A stretch of DNA of 64,000 nucleotides from Desulfamplus sp. (GCA_015232465.1 JADFZO010000007.1:1-64000); one strand, 5' to 3'; positions 49,030 to 59,237 are shown, counted from the stretch's first letter. Numbers and translations: made by a program. Notes: generated by a model from the letters alone, not told the origin.

Positions 49030-51821
49030 ACTACGTCTTTCCTAATGTTGTCTAATATGGTTAGTAACTCAGATGTGCGAAGCACAATGTCATCACTTTT
49101 GTAGCGTGATAACACTCCGTTTTTAAAGTGGCTAATCAGTTCAGTATCGGTTCTTTCAGCAAATTCTATTTTCAGTTTGTCGCTTTCGTAGTATTTTATG
49201 AAAATCTCAATTACCTGTGCTTTCTCGGTTTCTGCCTGTTCAATTTTTGTGTTTTGTGTTTCAATGTCTGCATTGAGCTTTTCAGCTTTCTTTTTCAATG
49301 CTTCGGTTTCTTTGCCATCAATTTTTTTATTAACTGCTTCTAATTCCGTTTTTAGTTCTGCCAATTGATCTTTCAAAATCTTGATGTCTTTTTCATAGGT
49401 TTCAATAATTCCTTTGGTGTCAATTGAGTTAGGTGAATACTCAATATCGTAAAGGTCATTTGGCATAGGGTTTTCGCCCCGCTTGGTGCGTTTGTAACCC
49501 ACATTTTCAGCCTCTGCCATAAAAATATCATAGTCCATTTCTTTGGCTACTTCACCAAACACCCACCAAGAGTTGTAAAAGCCAAATACATGAGTTTCCT
49601 TTTCAAATTTTGAAAGGCTGTCAATTTCTTCACTGTATTTGGTTAAAAGCTCTTTTGGGTTTAATGCTTCGTCTTCAGGTGTAATGTAGTCTTTCAGGAA
49701 GCGTTTAATGTTTTCTTTGATATGCTTTAAATCTTCTTTGTTGATTACTTCAACAGCTTCTTTGTCTTCTTTCTCTAAAAGTGTGTTTAGGTCGGTAGTA
49801 AGTTCCTTAACCCAAACAAATTTTTTGCTGGGTTTGGCTTCATTCACAAAGTAGTCGTAATAGCGAACTACACGGGTTTTGAGTTTTGCCCATTCCTTAC
49901 CGTATTTGTCCCAAAGCTCGTTCCATTGCTCAACTTGTTTTTTGGTTTTCTTTTGAGCAAACAAGAGGCTTGTTTTGGTGGAAGTGTAAGGCTCAAAAGT
50001 TACCTGCGGTAAACTTACGATTGCCTTTACATTGAAATACTTGAAAAGAAATAGGCGAATATATTTGTTTTCTGTTGTGTCAAAAACGCTTTCAGGAAGG
50101 ACAACACCCAAACGACCGCCTTCTTTCAAAAGCTGGTAATATCGTTCAATAAACAAGTTTTCAGAGTTCTTTTTCTCGCCAAATACAAAAGCGTTTTTTA
50201 CTTCTCTTTGGGTTTGAGTGTCCAAATCAACACTAAAAGGAGGATTACTTACAGCAACATCAAATTTTGCGTTTACTTCTTTGTCACTGTATAGCGATTC
50301 TATGGTAGCTGTTTCTAAATAGTTGGGTGATGTTTCTTTTACATAATTTCTGAATGGAAGAAGCCCATCTTTTATAAAAATATTTGTTGAACCATCACCA
50401 TGTAAAATCATATTTACCTTTGCAGAAATACCTAAATCTGTGTTAATTTCACAAGCATAGAGGTAATCTTTTGCCCATCTATGTTCCTTATTTTTTTCAT
50501 CAGGCTTACCGAACAAATCTTCAAACTTATCTTTGATTTGTCTGCTTGACTTTACTCGATGCACTTGTTTATACTTTAATTCTTTCGTTATTATTTTCAT
50601 AGCCTGAACTATATATGTTACACTTCCTGCCGAGGGGTCAATGACGAACGGCAATTCTCTATCATTGTTCAGTCGATCAATTGCCAAATTGTCAAGTTGC
50701 AAAGCATAAAGCAAAAAGTTTACAATTGGAGTAGGGGTAAAAAATTGCCCTTTGTTTTGCTTGAAACCGTCTCTTGTAATGCTTTCAAAGAAATCACCCA
50801 AAATATCTTTACCGTCCAATGAACTACGACCTTCCAAAAAAGAAAAGTTCTCTAAGGATTGAACTGTGTAAATGAGTTTGTTAAGTGGAAATTTGTTCCT
50901 GTTGATTACATTGTCATCATCAATTTTTTGTTGTTCCGATACGTTGAGTTGTTCCTTTAAAGCTCTTTTGTAAAGCTGATTTATTCTGTCGTAAACTTTT
51001 TCAGATGCTTCAATATGGCTTCCATATTGGTAAACCTGAAAATCGTATTCTTGTCCGTCTTCTTTTTCGTATTCGTCCTGAATTTTAGCAAGAATGATGT
51101 TTACAAGAGAATAGAAAATTTCACTGTCATTTGTTCCGCCACCGCCCCAAAGCACATTATGCAGGTTTCTGCCCAAACCTTCAATTTCTTCACGATTGAT
51201 TTTTGTTCTTAAATCGTATTTTTCGTGTCCTTTGATTAAAGGTTGTTTCTTGGGTTCTCCGTAACCTGCGGTTATTTCTGTTCCAATGGAAATAAAGCCG
51301 TCATTTTCCCAATCCGTGTAATTTCGGTATTTCTCAAAATCAATGATGATTGCCTTGTCTAAAATACCTTCGTCTTGCAGGTCGGCAGTGTAGTAAACCA
51401 AATATTTTACTTTGGTCTTAAAGTCTTTTTCTTCAGTTTGTGCTAATGAAAAAAGTTGCCCTTCGATTTTTTCTTTGTCTTTCTCAAACTTGTCGGGTGC
51501 TTTAGCTTCAATAAAAAAGAAAGGATTCCCCTTGTCGTCTTTTACAATGATGTCAATTCTTGGTAAAAGTTTTCCGTGTCCTGCTTTTACGGAATATTCT
51601 TTTTCAATTTCAATGTTCTCAGGCTTGTAGTCAAGTTCGTTGATTAATCGGTCAATAAGAAATGCTCTTACAATTTCTTCCTCGCCTGTCAGCGATTTTA
51701 AAACTCTATTTTGTTTAATTTTTTCGGAATACTGAACAGTTGCTTTATCAAGGTTGATTTTTGCAACACTATTTTTCTCTATTGTCAGTTTTTGCTCAAC
51801 GACTTTCTTCAATTCATTCAT
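49020..51821 (-). CDS. Fused restriction nuclease-N6-adenine DNA methyltransferase
   Basis: N-terminal PRIDIIVKDDKGNPFFFIEAKAP (PD-(D/E)xK), MTase motifs VIDPSAGSVTYIVQAM and FDVAVSNPPFSVD; C-terminal coiled coil; no HsdR helicase gene. Confidence 0.85.
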   Translation of the reverse strand: MNELKKVVEQKLTIEKNSVAKINLDKATVQYSEKIKQNRVLKSLTGEEEIVRAFLIDRLINELDYKPENIEIEKEYSVKAGHGKLLPRIDIIVKDDKGNPFFFIEAKAPDKFEKDKEKIEGQLFSLAQTEEKDFKTKVKYLVYYTADLQDEGILDKAIIIDFEKYRNYTDWENDGFISIGTEITAGYGEPKKQPLIKGHEKYDLRTKINREEIEGLGRNLHNVLWGGGGTNDSEIFYSLVNIILAKIQDEYEKEDGQEYDFQVYQYGSHIEASEKVYDRINQLYKRALKEQLNVSEQQKIDDDNVINRNKFPLNKLIYTVQSLENFSFLEGRSSLDGKDILGDFFESITRDGFKQNKGQFFTPTPIVNFLLYALQLDNLAIDRLNNDRELPFVIDPSAGSVTYIVQAMKIITKELKYKQVHRVKSSRQIKDKFEDLFGKPDEKNKEHRWAKDYLYACEINTDLGISAKVNMILHGDGSTNIFIKDGLLPFRNYVKETSPNYLETATIESLYSDKEVNAKFDVAVSNPPFSVDLDTQTQREVKNAFVFGEKKNSENLFIERYYQLLKEGGRLGVVLPESVFDTTENKYIRLFLFKYFNVKAIVSLPQVTFEPYTSTKTSLLFAQKKTKKQVEQWNELWDKYGKEWAKLKTRVVRYYDYFVNEAKPSKKFVWVKELTTDLNTLLEKEDKEAVEVINKEDLKHIKENIKRFLKDYITPEDEALNPKELLTKYSEEIDSLSKFEKETHVFGFYNSWWVFGEVAKEMDYDIFMAEAENVGYKRTKRGENPMPNDLYDIEYSPNSIDTKGIIETYEKDIKILKDQLAELKTELEAVNKKIDGKETEALKKKAEKLNADIETQNTKIEQAETEKAQVIEIFIKYYESDKLKIEFAERTDTELISHFKNGVLSRYKSDDIVLRTSELLTILDNIRKDVVWE

Positions 51822-51895
51822 TTATATTCAAAATCCCTAAAAATAAAAATTATCGAGTGCTTTTCTTTTCCAATGCTTGATCTGATTCCTAACCC

Positions 51896-52954
51896 CTAAA
51901 TAACACCAAGATCAATAGCCTTTATAACCTGTTTTGCCTCTTTAAAGCTGCTATCTATCTCAACAGCCTTTTGAAAAAGCTCTCTTGCCTTGTCTGTATT
52001 TTTCATATCCAAATAGATTCTTCCCATATTGTAATAGATATTTGGCTCGTCAGGGTGAATTTTTAATGCCTTGTTGTAGTGAATTAAAGCTGTATTGTGA
52101 TCACCTCGTTTTCGATAGATAACACCAAGTGAGTTAAAAACATTAAGAGATTCAGAGCCAAGTGCCAATATCTCATTTAAAATCTCCTCAGCATGTCCAT
52201 CATTATCCCTCTCAAGATGTATCTGGGCTGCATAGCTTAAACACTCGTCAGCTTTATCATTTTGCCCCAATGCACGATACGCTTTGCCCATCTCTTCGTA
52301 CGCTTTGGCAAATAACCTATCAAGCTGAGTTGCCTTTCTAAATGCAACAATAGCTTCAGAATGTTTTCCCTGAATACTCTTTATATATCCAATGTTGTAG
52401 TAATATTCAGGATTCTCCTTCTGGTTGACCATTGATTTGAACTCATTTATCGCCTCATCATATTTTCCTTTGCTAATAAGATCAGAGCCTTTGCTAATCT
52501 GCTTTTCAGCATTACCCACAACTATGGCTTTGGGTTTTCCAAGTGTAGATGTGATTTTATCTTTAAGGGTCTGTATGGTGCAGGGCATAACAATAAGACC
52601 GCTTACACCTGAATGACCAGCTTTTAGCACTTTAAGGGTTGTAAATGCTGGGTCTGTTAGAAAAAATGGGGTATCAGCATATTTATCTTTTTTTCTCATC
52701 ACCCTTAAAAAACTAAGCCCTTTAACCTTTTGTGTATCATAAGCACATATTACACAATTAATCTCTTTTTTTCCTGTAATAAGAATAGCTTGCTCATCTG
52801 TTTGGGTCGCTATTGTGTCTAAAAATCCAAGTTTTTGGATAGCTTTTGTCAACCCTGCTAACATTCTTGGATCATCATTAACAATAAGTATGCTGTTTTG
52901 TTGATTTGAGTTCTCAACAGAAGATGTCATAGAGTTTGATTCAGATGGCATCAA
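51896..52954 (-). CDS. Response-regulator receiver-like + TPR protein
   Basis: SILIVNDDPRMLAGLTKAIQKLG; repeated TPRs, e.g. ALIHYNKALKIHPDEPNIYYNMGRIYLDM. Confidence 0.8.
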   Translation of the reverse strand: MMPSESNSMTSSVENSNQQNSILIVNDDPRMLAGLTKAIQKLGFLDTIATQTDEQAILITGKKEINCVICAYDTQKVKGLSFLRVMRKKDKYADTPFFLTDPAFTTLKVLKAGHSGVSGLIVMPCTIQTLKDKITSTLGKPKAIVVGNAEKQISKGSDLISKGKYDEAINEFKSMVNQKENPEYYYNIGYIKSIQGKHSEAIVAFRKATQLDRLFAKAYEEMGKAYRALGQNDKADECLSYAAQIHLERDNDGHAEEILNEILALGSESLNVFNSLGVIYRKRGDHNTALIHYNKALKIHPDEPNIYYNMGRIYLDMKNTDKARELFQKAVEIDSSFKEAKQVIKAIDLGVI

Positions 52955-55046
52955 GATATGGTCTCCTTAAAGTGGTATTTATATCCAAATTTTCATTCAA
53001 GCTACTTCTAATAACTTTAGTATCCTCAACAATGGTTTTAATATTTTGGATAAGTTTAGATGATGGCTTTAAAGCTATCTCAAAAATTGAGTAAATAGAG
53101 CCTTTTTCATGGTATTGTAAAATTTTCATAGCTATTTGATAGCACTGTTTTTCGATATTCTCAACATTTTCAAGGTTGAGCACTTCAAAGAGTATCTCTC
53201 CCCATGAGTTTCTGATAAGAAATTCACACCTCTGAATCTGACTATTCTGCTCATTAATCACAACAAGCACAACAATCCTCTCCCAAACTGGCTCAGATAA
53301 AAACGGCTCATCAGATAGCGGCATCCATGGTTGCAGCGATAGGCATATTTCATCACAATCAGTATCTTTTTCAAGGCTCTTGTATAGCTTTAATGGTGAT
53401 TTTATCTCAAGATTGGTTGTCCCTCTAATGTAGAGATGGTTATACATGCACCAGCCAATAACCTCCATAAAATATTGAGATGAGTTCAAAAATTTGTAAC
53501 TCTTTTTTTGAGGGTTAAAAGAGAATAGTAGCCACTCTTGGTAGCTGACTAACCCATCTTGCTTTTGCTTTGGAAGTAAGCTCATAAAAGTTTGGGGCTT
53601 TAAACTTAGATATGTTGAACATTTGGGCAAAATCCCCTTTTTCTTTACAGTGATTTTGTTTACTCTATTTTTTAATATTTTTAAATCTCTCTCTTTTTTG
53701 CTAAGAGATGCTGATTTTTTAAATCCAACCAAATTGCTATTTTCAGCCTCTCCATTTTCTCCATCTTTACCAAGCGATGCTCTGTATAGTTGAGATAATC
53801 TATCAATCATGGTCTTATCAAATAGCGTCTTTTCAGATTCAGACCAATTTTGGTAATCAAGGAGCTTTTTTAACCTTGTGCTGCTTAACTTCCACAATCT
53901 TACATACCTATCTAAAATTTTGCGTTTAGGAGAATCTTTAGGGGGAAGAGTTACAACTGGAAATCCGCACAACCTAAAAAAAATAGCAGCCTTAATTTGA
54001 GATAAAGCCCTTTGATCTCCAAGCTCTGTGTAAAATTTAAGGATTCTTTCAAAGGCTATAATATAAGGGTCTGCTGCGTAATCATCAATTATTGAGTCTG
54101 CAAACCGCTGTTTTACCATATCGCATAAAAGTATTGGATTTGGCTTTTTAGGGTCATAATCTTCATCATAAACAACAACAGGCTCACTATTTTTAATACT
54201 ACTATTTACATTATAGCTTGCTGTAATTGAAGCCTTAATAACAGATTTTACAGGATCATAAGGGGCTTTGCATATCTGCCACAAGAGTCCTCGTTGAATC
54301 TCCTCAATTGGCATGGAATCAAAAGTGCCAAGATCAATAAACTCCTCATGTTTAAGAGCCTCTTGTTTCCACTCATCAATCCCTGTTGGTTTTAAATCTA
54401 ACGGCTGAACAGCCCAAAGTGGAATCTTTCCAGCAACCATTATAAATGTTCGATAAAACTCCTCTTTTAACAAAAGCTCTGGAACAGCAACAGAATCATC
54501 ATCACAGTTATCAAAAATATTATCTCTTAATTTATCTGCATAGTGAATAAAGAAGGTAACCTCTTGAGCAAATGCCTTTCTGCTGTAAGTTGTTATTAAA
54601 TTTAGCTTTTCATTCAAAATAGCTATAAAATTGCTATCATTTTTGTCGTGATTGGGTCTGTCAATAACAACCCAAAAATCAAAATCAGACTTTACAGATT
54701 GGGTAAATGTGCCAAGACTTCCAATATGATAGATTGCCTGAACAGCGGGATTTTGGCACTTTATAGAGAGAAGCTGCATTGCTGCGGGGTTGCTATTTGA
54801 AATATCTTTTGCAAATCCAGAGTTTTCAAAGTTCCACACACCAAAAATTTTACTATCAAGCATCTTTACATATCCCGGAAAATCAGGGGAGTTGATATGA
54901 ACTAAAAATGGTATCTCTTTAAAAAGGGTGAGCTTTTCAGGGGGCAGATAGCGAATCATCTCCCTTATCCTCACAATATTGTGAAGAAGAAAATCTTTTT
55001 TGCTATTTTCAATTTCTAAGTCAATATCCACGATTGATTTTGCCAA
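52941..55046 (-). CDS. Class I (CyaA-type) adenylate cyclase-like protein
   Basis: IGSLGTFTQSVKSDFDFWVVIDR nucleotidyltransferase motif, class I cyclase layout. Confidence 0.75.
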   Translation of the reverse strand: MAKSIVDIDLEIENSKKDFLLHNIVRIREMIRYLPPEKLTLFKEIPFLVHINSPDFPGYVKMLDSKIFGVWNFENSGFAKDISNSNPAAMQLLSIKCQNPAVQAIYHIGSLGTFTQSVKSDFDFWVVIDRPNHDKNDSNFIAILNEKLNLITTYSRKAFAQEVTFFIHYADKLRDNIFDNCDDDSVAVPELLLKEEFYRTFIMVAGKIPLWAVQPLDLKPTGIDEWKQEALKHEEFIDLGTFDSMPIEEIQRGLLWQICKAPYDPVKSVIKASITASYNVNSSIKNSEPVVVYDEDYDPKKPNPILLCDMVKQRFADSIIDDYAADPYIIAFERILKFYTELGDQRALSQIKAAIFFRLCGFPVVTLPPKDSPKRKILDRYVRLWKLSSTRLKKLLDYQNWSESEKTLFDKTMIDRLSQLYRASLGKDGENGEAENSNLVGFKKSASLSKKERDLKILKNRVNKITVKKKGILPKCSTYLSLKPQTFMSLLPKQKQDGLVSYQEWLLFSFNPQKKSYKFLNSSQYFMEVIGWCMYNHLYIRGTTNLEIKSPLKLYKSLEKDTDCDEICLSLQPWMPLSDEPFLSEPVWERIVVLVVINEQNSQIQRCEFLIRNSWGEILFEVLNLENVENIEKQCYQIAMKILQYHEKGSIYSIFEIALKPSSKLIQNIKTIVEDTKVIRSSLNENLDINTTLRRPYLDAI

Positions 55047-55061
55047 ATTTACCCCTTTTTA

Positions 55062-56159
55062 TCAAAAAGGTATTGTTATAGATAGTAGAGGAATTTTATC
55101 TACTCTGCCCCTCTTATCTGTTGGATCGATATTAAAGTTAAGCTCTTGATTTATATTAAAATTCCGCCCCTTTTTAATATTATCAATACCGCTATTTATG
55201 ATAGCTCTATTGTGTTTGTGGGCACTTGAGATTGCCCCATAAATGTTGCCCCCATAAAATCCAAATCCAATAAATCCAATCAAGCTACCTAATGCACTGT
55301 TTCCATCGTTAAATGATTCAGATGATGCTAAAATAAAAGCACTGTTAAGCAAAAAAGCGATAAGTGCATCTTGATACCTGTTGCAGTAAGCAAAACCTCC
55401 TCCAGGCACAATTGAAGCAACTCCAGCAACTACGGGGTTTTTCCCATGCTGATCCAAGACTTTAATTGTATCTTCAATATCTTTTTTTATTCTATCTGCT
55501 TTATAAAGTTTTATGCTAAAAGATGTCATTTTATCTATATATTCAAGGGCTTTTTCAATTGCTGCCATAGCATCTTTATTTGAAATATTGCCCTTTTGTG
55601 CCCTTGAAAGATATATCAAAATAAGGGCATAAATCGCTCTATCTTCGTTAGATGGCTCGCTATTAAAGAGAAGGAAATCTTGCAAAACTATCTCTGCAGC
55701 ACCATCTTTTTTCATTTCAAACAATGAGCTACTCAACATAAATATAGCTTCAATAGTTATAGAATCTACACTATTAGAGTTGCTAAAAAATGGGGCTGAC
55801 AGCTCCTTAAAAATTGATATTGCAGCTTCATACTGCTCTGTTTGAAGTAGAGAGACCCCTTTTTTAAATTTTGCATCATCTATCCTATTATCGTCAGGGA
55901 AAAAATAGATAAAACGGCTAAATTCAACAATAGCACTATTAAACTCATGCTGTTCAAATAGCTTTACAGCATAATTATACTGCACCTCAGAGTTTATTAC
56001 TATTGTGCTTTGACTATCAGAACGGCTATCAGAAGATGCAGCGATGGCAATTTGCGTAAAAACAACAGAGATAAAGAGATTTAAAAACAGAATAGATAAA
56101 AATAGGCAGAAATAATTGGATAAATAGTAGCCAAAAGATGATTTAACGTGAGGGTTCAT
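55062..56159 (-). CDS. TPR-containing exported/membrane protein
   Basis: YAVKLFEQHEFNSAIVEFSRFIYFFPDDNRIDDAKFKKG; VPGGGFAYCNRYQDALIAFLLN. Confidence 0.6.
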   Translation of the reverse strand: MNPHVKSSFGYYLSNYFCLFLSILFLNLFISVVFTQIAIAASSDSRSDSQSTIVINSEVQYNYAVKLFEQHEFNSAIVEFSRFIYFFPDDNRIDDAKFKKGVSLLQTEQYEAAISIFKELSAPFFSNSNSVDSITIEAIFMLSSSLFEMKKDGAAEIVLQDFLLFNSEPSNEDRAIYALILIYLSRAQKGNISNKDAMAAIEKALEYIDKMTSFSIKLYKADRIKKDIEDTIKVLDQHGKNPVVAGVASIVPGGGFAYCNRYQDALIAFLLNSAFILASSESFNDGNSALGSLIGFIGFGFYGGNIYGAISSAHKHNRAIINSGIDNIKKGRNFNINQELNFNIDPTDKRGRVDKIPLLSITIPF

Positions 56160-56529
56160 AACTGTACCACCAAAAATCATTGGACTCAAGAGGATCAAGC
56201 GTTAATAGTCTGGCGTTAGGCTCTTTGATGCTTTTAGATATTTTAACCTCATCTCGTCCGCACCTTATAAGACGATCACAAACCATAATCCAGCCTATAA
56301 AAAATCCATGCTTTTTAACAGCCTGCTTACCATAGTTAGAGCATGATGGATACATTACACATCTATCCCCATCAACTGGAGAGATATAATCTTTATAAAT
56401 GGTAAAAAAGCTATTTGCCAAATCAGATTTTATAGGCTCATCTTTTATAGAATTTGATTTGGCGTAAATTGGCAGAGCTAAAGAGCAAAGAGTATAAATA
56501 GCTATAAAGTAGGCAGCTCTTAGTATCAC
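56143..56529 (-). CDS. yidD: YidD-like protein with N-terminal signal-like segment
   Basis: FFTIYKDYISPVDGDRCVMYPSCSNYGKQAVKKHGFFIGWIMVCDRLIRCGRDE. Confidence 0.85.
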   Translation of the reverse strand: MILRAAYFIAIYTLCSLALPIYAKSNSIKDEPIKSDLANSFFTIYKDYISPVDGDRCVMYPSCSNYGKQAVKKHGFFIGWIMVCDRLIRCGRDEVKISKSIKEPNARLLTLDPLESNDFWWYSYEPSR

Positions 56530-56532
56530 GAT

Positions 56533-56823
56533 CTATTTAGTATCCTTTTTTATATCTTTTAACCTAAATACCAACTCATCTTTTGCCACCATACCAAGCT
56601 CGTGTCGTGCAATGTGCTCAATATAGCTAATATCACCCTTAAGGCGAGCCACCCTTCTCTCAAGAACTTTATTAGCCTCATCTATCGCCTCATTTTCGCT
56701 GATAATAGCCTGCTCTTGTAACCTTAAACGGTTGAGATCAATAAACCCATTTTTACCATAAAATATTAAAAATATGAGTATTATAATTGTCGATAATAAT
56801 GCAAAATAGAGGCTCTTTTCCAT
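56533..56823 (-). CDS. ftsB: FtsB/DivIC-like septum formation initiator
   Basis: Single TM + coiled coil, ISYIEHIARHELGMVAKDELVFRL. Confidence 0.85.
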   Translation of the reverse strand: MEKSLYFALLSTIIILIFLIFYGKNGFIDLNRLRLQEQAIISENEAIDEANKVLERRVARLKGDISYIEHIARHELGMVAKDELVFRLKDIKKDTK

Positions 56824-56851
56824 AAATATAAAAAAATCCCAAAGTTTTTAT

Positions 56852-58735
56852 CTATTGTTTTGATGAGTGGGCTATCATTGCCCTGTAGGTACGATTGCCT
56901 CTGTCTGCTCTTACCTCTCTTGTTCCTTTAACCAACATTACAAGATCACCAACATAATCTCTAAGCTGCTCTGCCTGTGCACTTAGCTCTTCTGAAGCAG
57001 AGGCAGACTCCTCAGCAGTTGCAGCATTTTTTTGAACAACTTTATCCATCTCTGTTATTGCAATATTTACCTGCTCAATTCCATTATATTGCTCATTAGA
57101 TGCCCCTGAAATTTCAGCAACAATATCACCTATCTTTGCTGAACTCCCAGCAACTTTACCAAAAGCCTCATTGGTTGTAGATACCAATTTAGAGCCACTA
57201 TTAATCTTTTGGACTGTCCCCTCAATCAGAGCAGCAGTATTTTTTGCAGCAGCCGCCGCTCTCATGGCAAGATTTCGCACCTCGTCAGCCACAACAGCAA
57301 ATCCAGCACCAGCTTCGCCAGCACGGGCAGCCTCAACAGCAGCATTAAGTGCAAGTAAATTTGTCTGAAAAGCTATTTCATCAATAGTTTTGATAATCTT
57401 TGAGGTCTCATCACTTGCCTTTGCTATATCAGACATGGAGCGGGTAAGCTCCTCCATTGATTGATTCGCAACTTTTACAACGCTGTTTGTCTCTTTCATT
57501 AAAGTATTTGCATAGCTTGCATTTTCTGCATTCTTTTTAGTCATAGATGCCATCTCCTCCATAGAAGATGAGGTCTCCTCAATTGATGCTGCCTGATCAG
57601 CCGCACCAACTGCAAGCGTTTGACTTGATGTCGATACCTGTCCAGCAGCAGAGGCAACCTGATCAGAACCATTGTTTAGACCATCTATGATTTTAGTTAA
57701 AGCACGATTAATAGAACGGCTTAAAAATATGCCAAAACATAAAGCAGCTAAAAATCCTATTATAGTTCCAGTTATAGCAATAAATTTGGAGCGGTTAGAA
57801 TCAAGGGCAGCCTCTTTAACTGCAATATCAGAAGTATCTTCATTAATTTTGACCAACTTTGTGAGCATATCTATTACTACAAGCTGTTTTTGACGGCTTG
57901 TTACCATAGCATACTGACTTGCACTACTAAAAAGATCAACAGCTTGCTGTGTCAGCTCACTCATAGTCTCCAACCCTGAAAATACATTTTTTGCTGCTGG
58001 CTGCATAGTATCTACAAAAATCTCTTGAGCATTATCAATCTTGCCATCTTTAACAGCCTTTTTTATGGCTACAACAGATTGATGAAAAATGCGATGGTGC
58101 TCTGTTATCTTTGCAATCTCTCTGTTGAGGTGTTCATTATTTGTCTTAAATGATTTTACCCAATTTCCATATTTACAGCTTAGATGATCCTCGCCCCCTT
58201 CAAAATTTACCCCTTTATAAATTAGTTGAGATGTGTCAAATATTACCTTATAGTGTCCCGTTCGTATCACCTCAACAGTTGCGTTTAAAACAGCAGGGTT
58301 ACCTAAATCTAATCTATTTAACTCCTCAATTAATTTAAAAAATTCGTTGTTTTCATACATCCACTCTTTCCATGCTGGAACAAATTTATCCCACAACACC
58401 TTCTCTTCTGCTGTTTGAGGTAGAACTTCATATTTTTTCCATGCTGCTTCATATCTGTTACGAACATTTTGAATATTTTTAAACTGTCTTATTCTATCTT
58501 CGCTGGTTAAATCTGGATTTAGCAGAGTTCTTTGTACCACACGGATAGATTCAGCCTCTTTTTCAATAACTAAAAGGGCAGCCACACTTGGAAGTCTCAC
58601 ATTTCCAATTTCAACTATATGGTGTGAAACTTGGTTTACCCCAATCCAACCAAAAACTCCAACTATCAGAGTTATCAGGGCAACAAGTATGAAGCAGCTT
58701 ATTAACTTACTGCTTAACTTAACATTTTTAAACAT
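56852..58735 (-). CDS. Methyl-accepting chemotaxis protein with CZB-like sensor
   Basis: [50 protein letters not shown]...HHRIFH CZB signature between the TMs. Confidence 0.94.
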   Translation of the reverse strand: MFKNVKLSSKLISCFILVALITLIVGVFGWIGVNQVSHHIVEIGNVRLPSVAALLVIEKEAESIRVVQRTLLNPDLTSEDRIRQFKNIQNVRNRYEAAWKKYEVLPQTAEEKVLWDKFVPAWKEWMYENNEFFKLIEELNRLDLGNPAVLNATVEVIRTGHYKVIFDTSQLIYKGVNFEGGEDHLSCKYGNWVKSFKTNNEHLNREIAKITEHHRIFHQSVVAIKKAVKDGKIDNAQEIFVDTMQPAAKNVFSGLETMSELTQQAVDLFSSASQYAMVTSRQKQLVVIDMLTKLVKINEDTSDIAVKEAALDSNRSKFIAITGTIIGFLAALCFGIFLSRSINRALTKIIDGLNNGSDQVASAAGQVSTSSQTLAVGAADQAASIEETSSSMEEMASMTKKNAENASYANTLMKETNSVVKVANQSMEELTRSMSDIAKASDETSKIIKTIDEIAFQTNLLALNAAVEAARAGEAGAGFAVVADEVRNLAMRAAAAAKNTAALIEGTVQKINSGSKLVSTTNEAFGKVAGSSAKIGDIVAEISGASNEQYNGIEQVNIAITEMDKVVQKNAATAEESASASEELSAQAEQLRDYVGDLVMLVKGTREVRADRGNRTYRAMIAHSSKQ

Positions 58736-58812
58736 CTCTTCTCCTGTTCATAAATATTTTTTTAGGTTAAAATTGCTCATATTATCCAAATTGGTGAATC
58801 AAGGATTTTTCC

Positions 58813-58842
58813 TTGACAAAATAGATTAATATGCAGTAAATT
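58813..58842 (+). promoter_or_regulatory. Putative rpsT promoter (TTGACA-18-TAAATT)
   Basis: -35 58813-58818, -10 58837-58842; about 125 nt upstream of the TTG start. Confidence 0.45.
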
Positions 58843-58967
58843 CATATACTTTAAATACAAGGAAAATTTAACAAAACATTAACTCCAAATAAAAGGCTAA
58901 AATTTTATAACTTTTAAATAACAATACTAATTAAAAAAAAATAAAACAATAAGGAGTGAAACAAAAA

Positions 58968-59237
58968 TTGGCTAATCACAAATCTGCTATTAAACGTGCT
59001 AAACAAAACGAGAAAAGAAGATTAAGAAACAGAGCAGCTCGCTCTGCTATGAGGACTGAAATAAAAAAGGTGTATGCTGCAAAAGATGAAGGTGCTCAAA
59101 ATACTTCAGATGTTTTAAGAAGTGCTCAGTCCATTATTGCAAAGTCAGCAAAAAAGGGTCTTATCCATAAAAATACTGCTGCTCGTAAGACTTCAAGGCT
59201 TGCAAAGTATGTGAACAAAGAGGCACAGGCAGCTTAA
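58968..59237 (+). CDS. rpsT: 30S ribosomal protein S20 (TTG start)
   Basis: (M)ANHKSAIKRAKQNEKRRLRNRAARSAMRTEIKK; AAGGAG at 58951. Confidence 0.95.
   Translation: MANHKSAIKRAKQNEKRRLRNRAARSAMRTEIKKVYAAKDEGAQNTSDVLRSAQSIIAKSAKKGLIHKNTAARKTSRLAKYVNKEAQAA

Noticed and set aside
47544-51904. 9-bp flanking repeat as a transposon target-site duplication
   Set aside because: No transposase and no terminal inverted repeats seen; the attC-like end explains the junction better, though a TSD cannot be fully excluded
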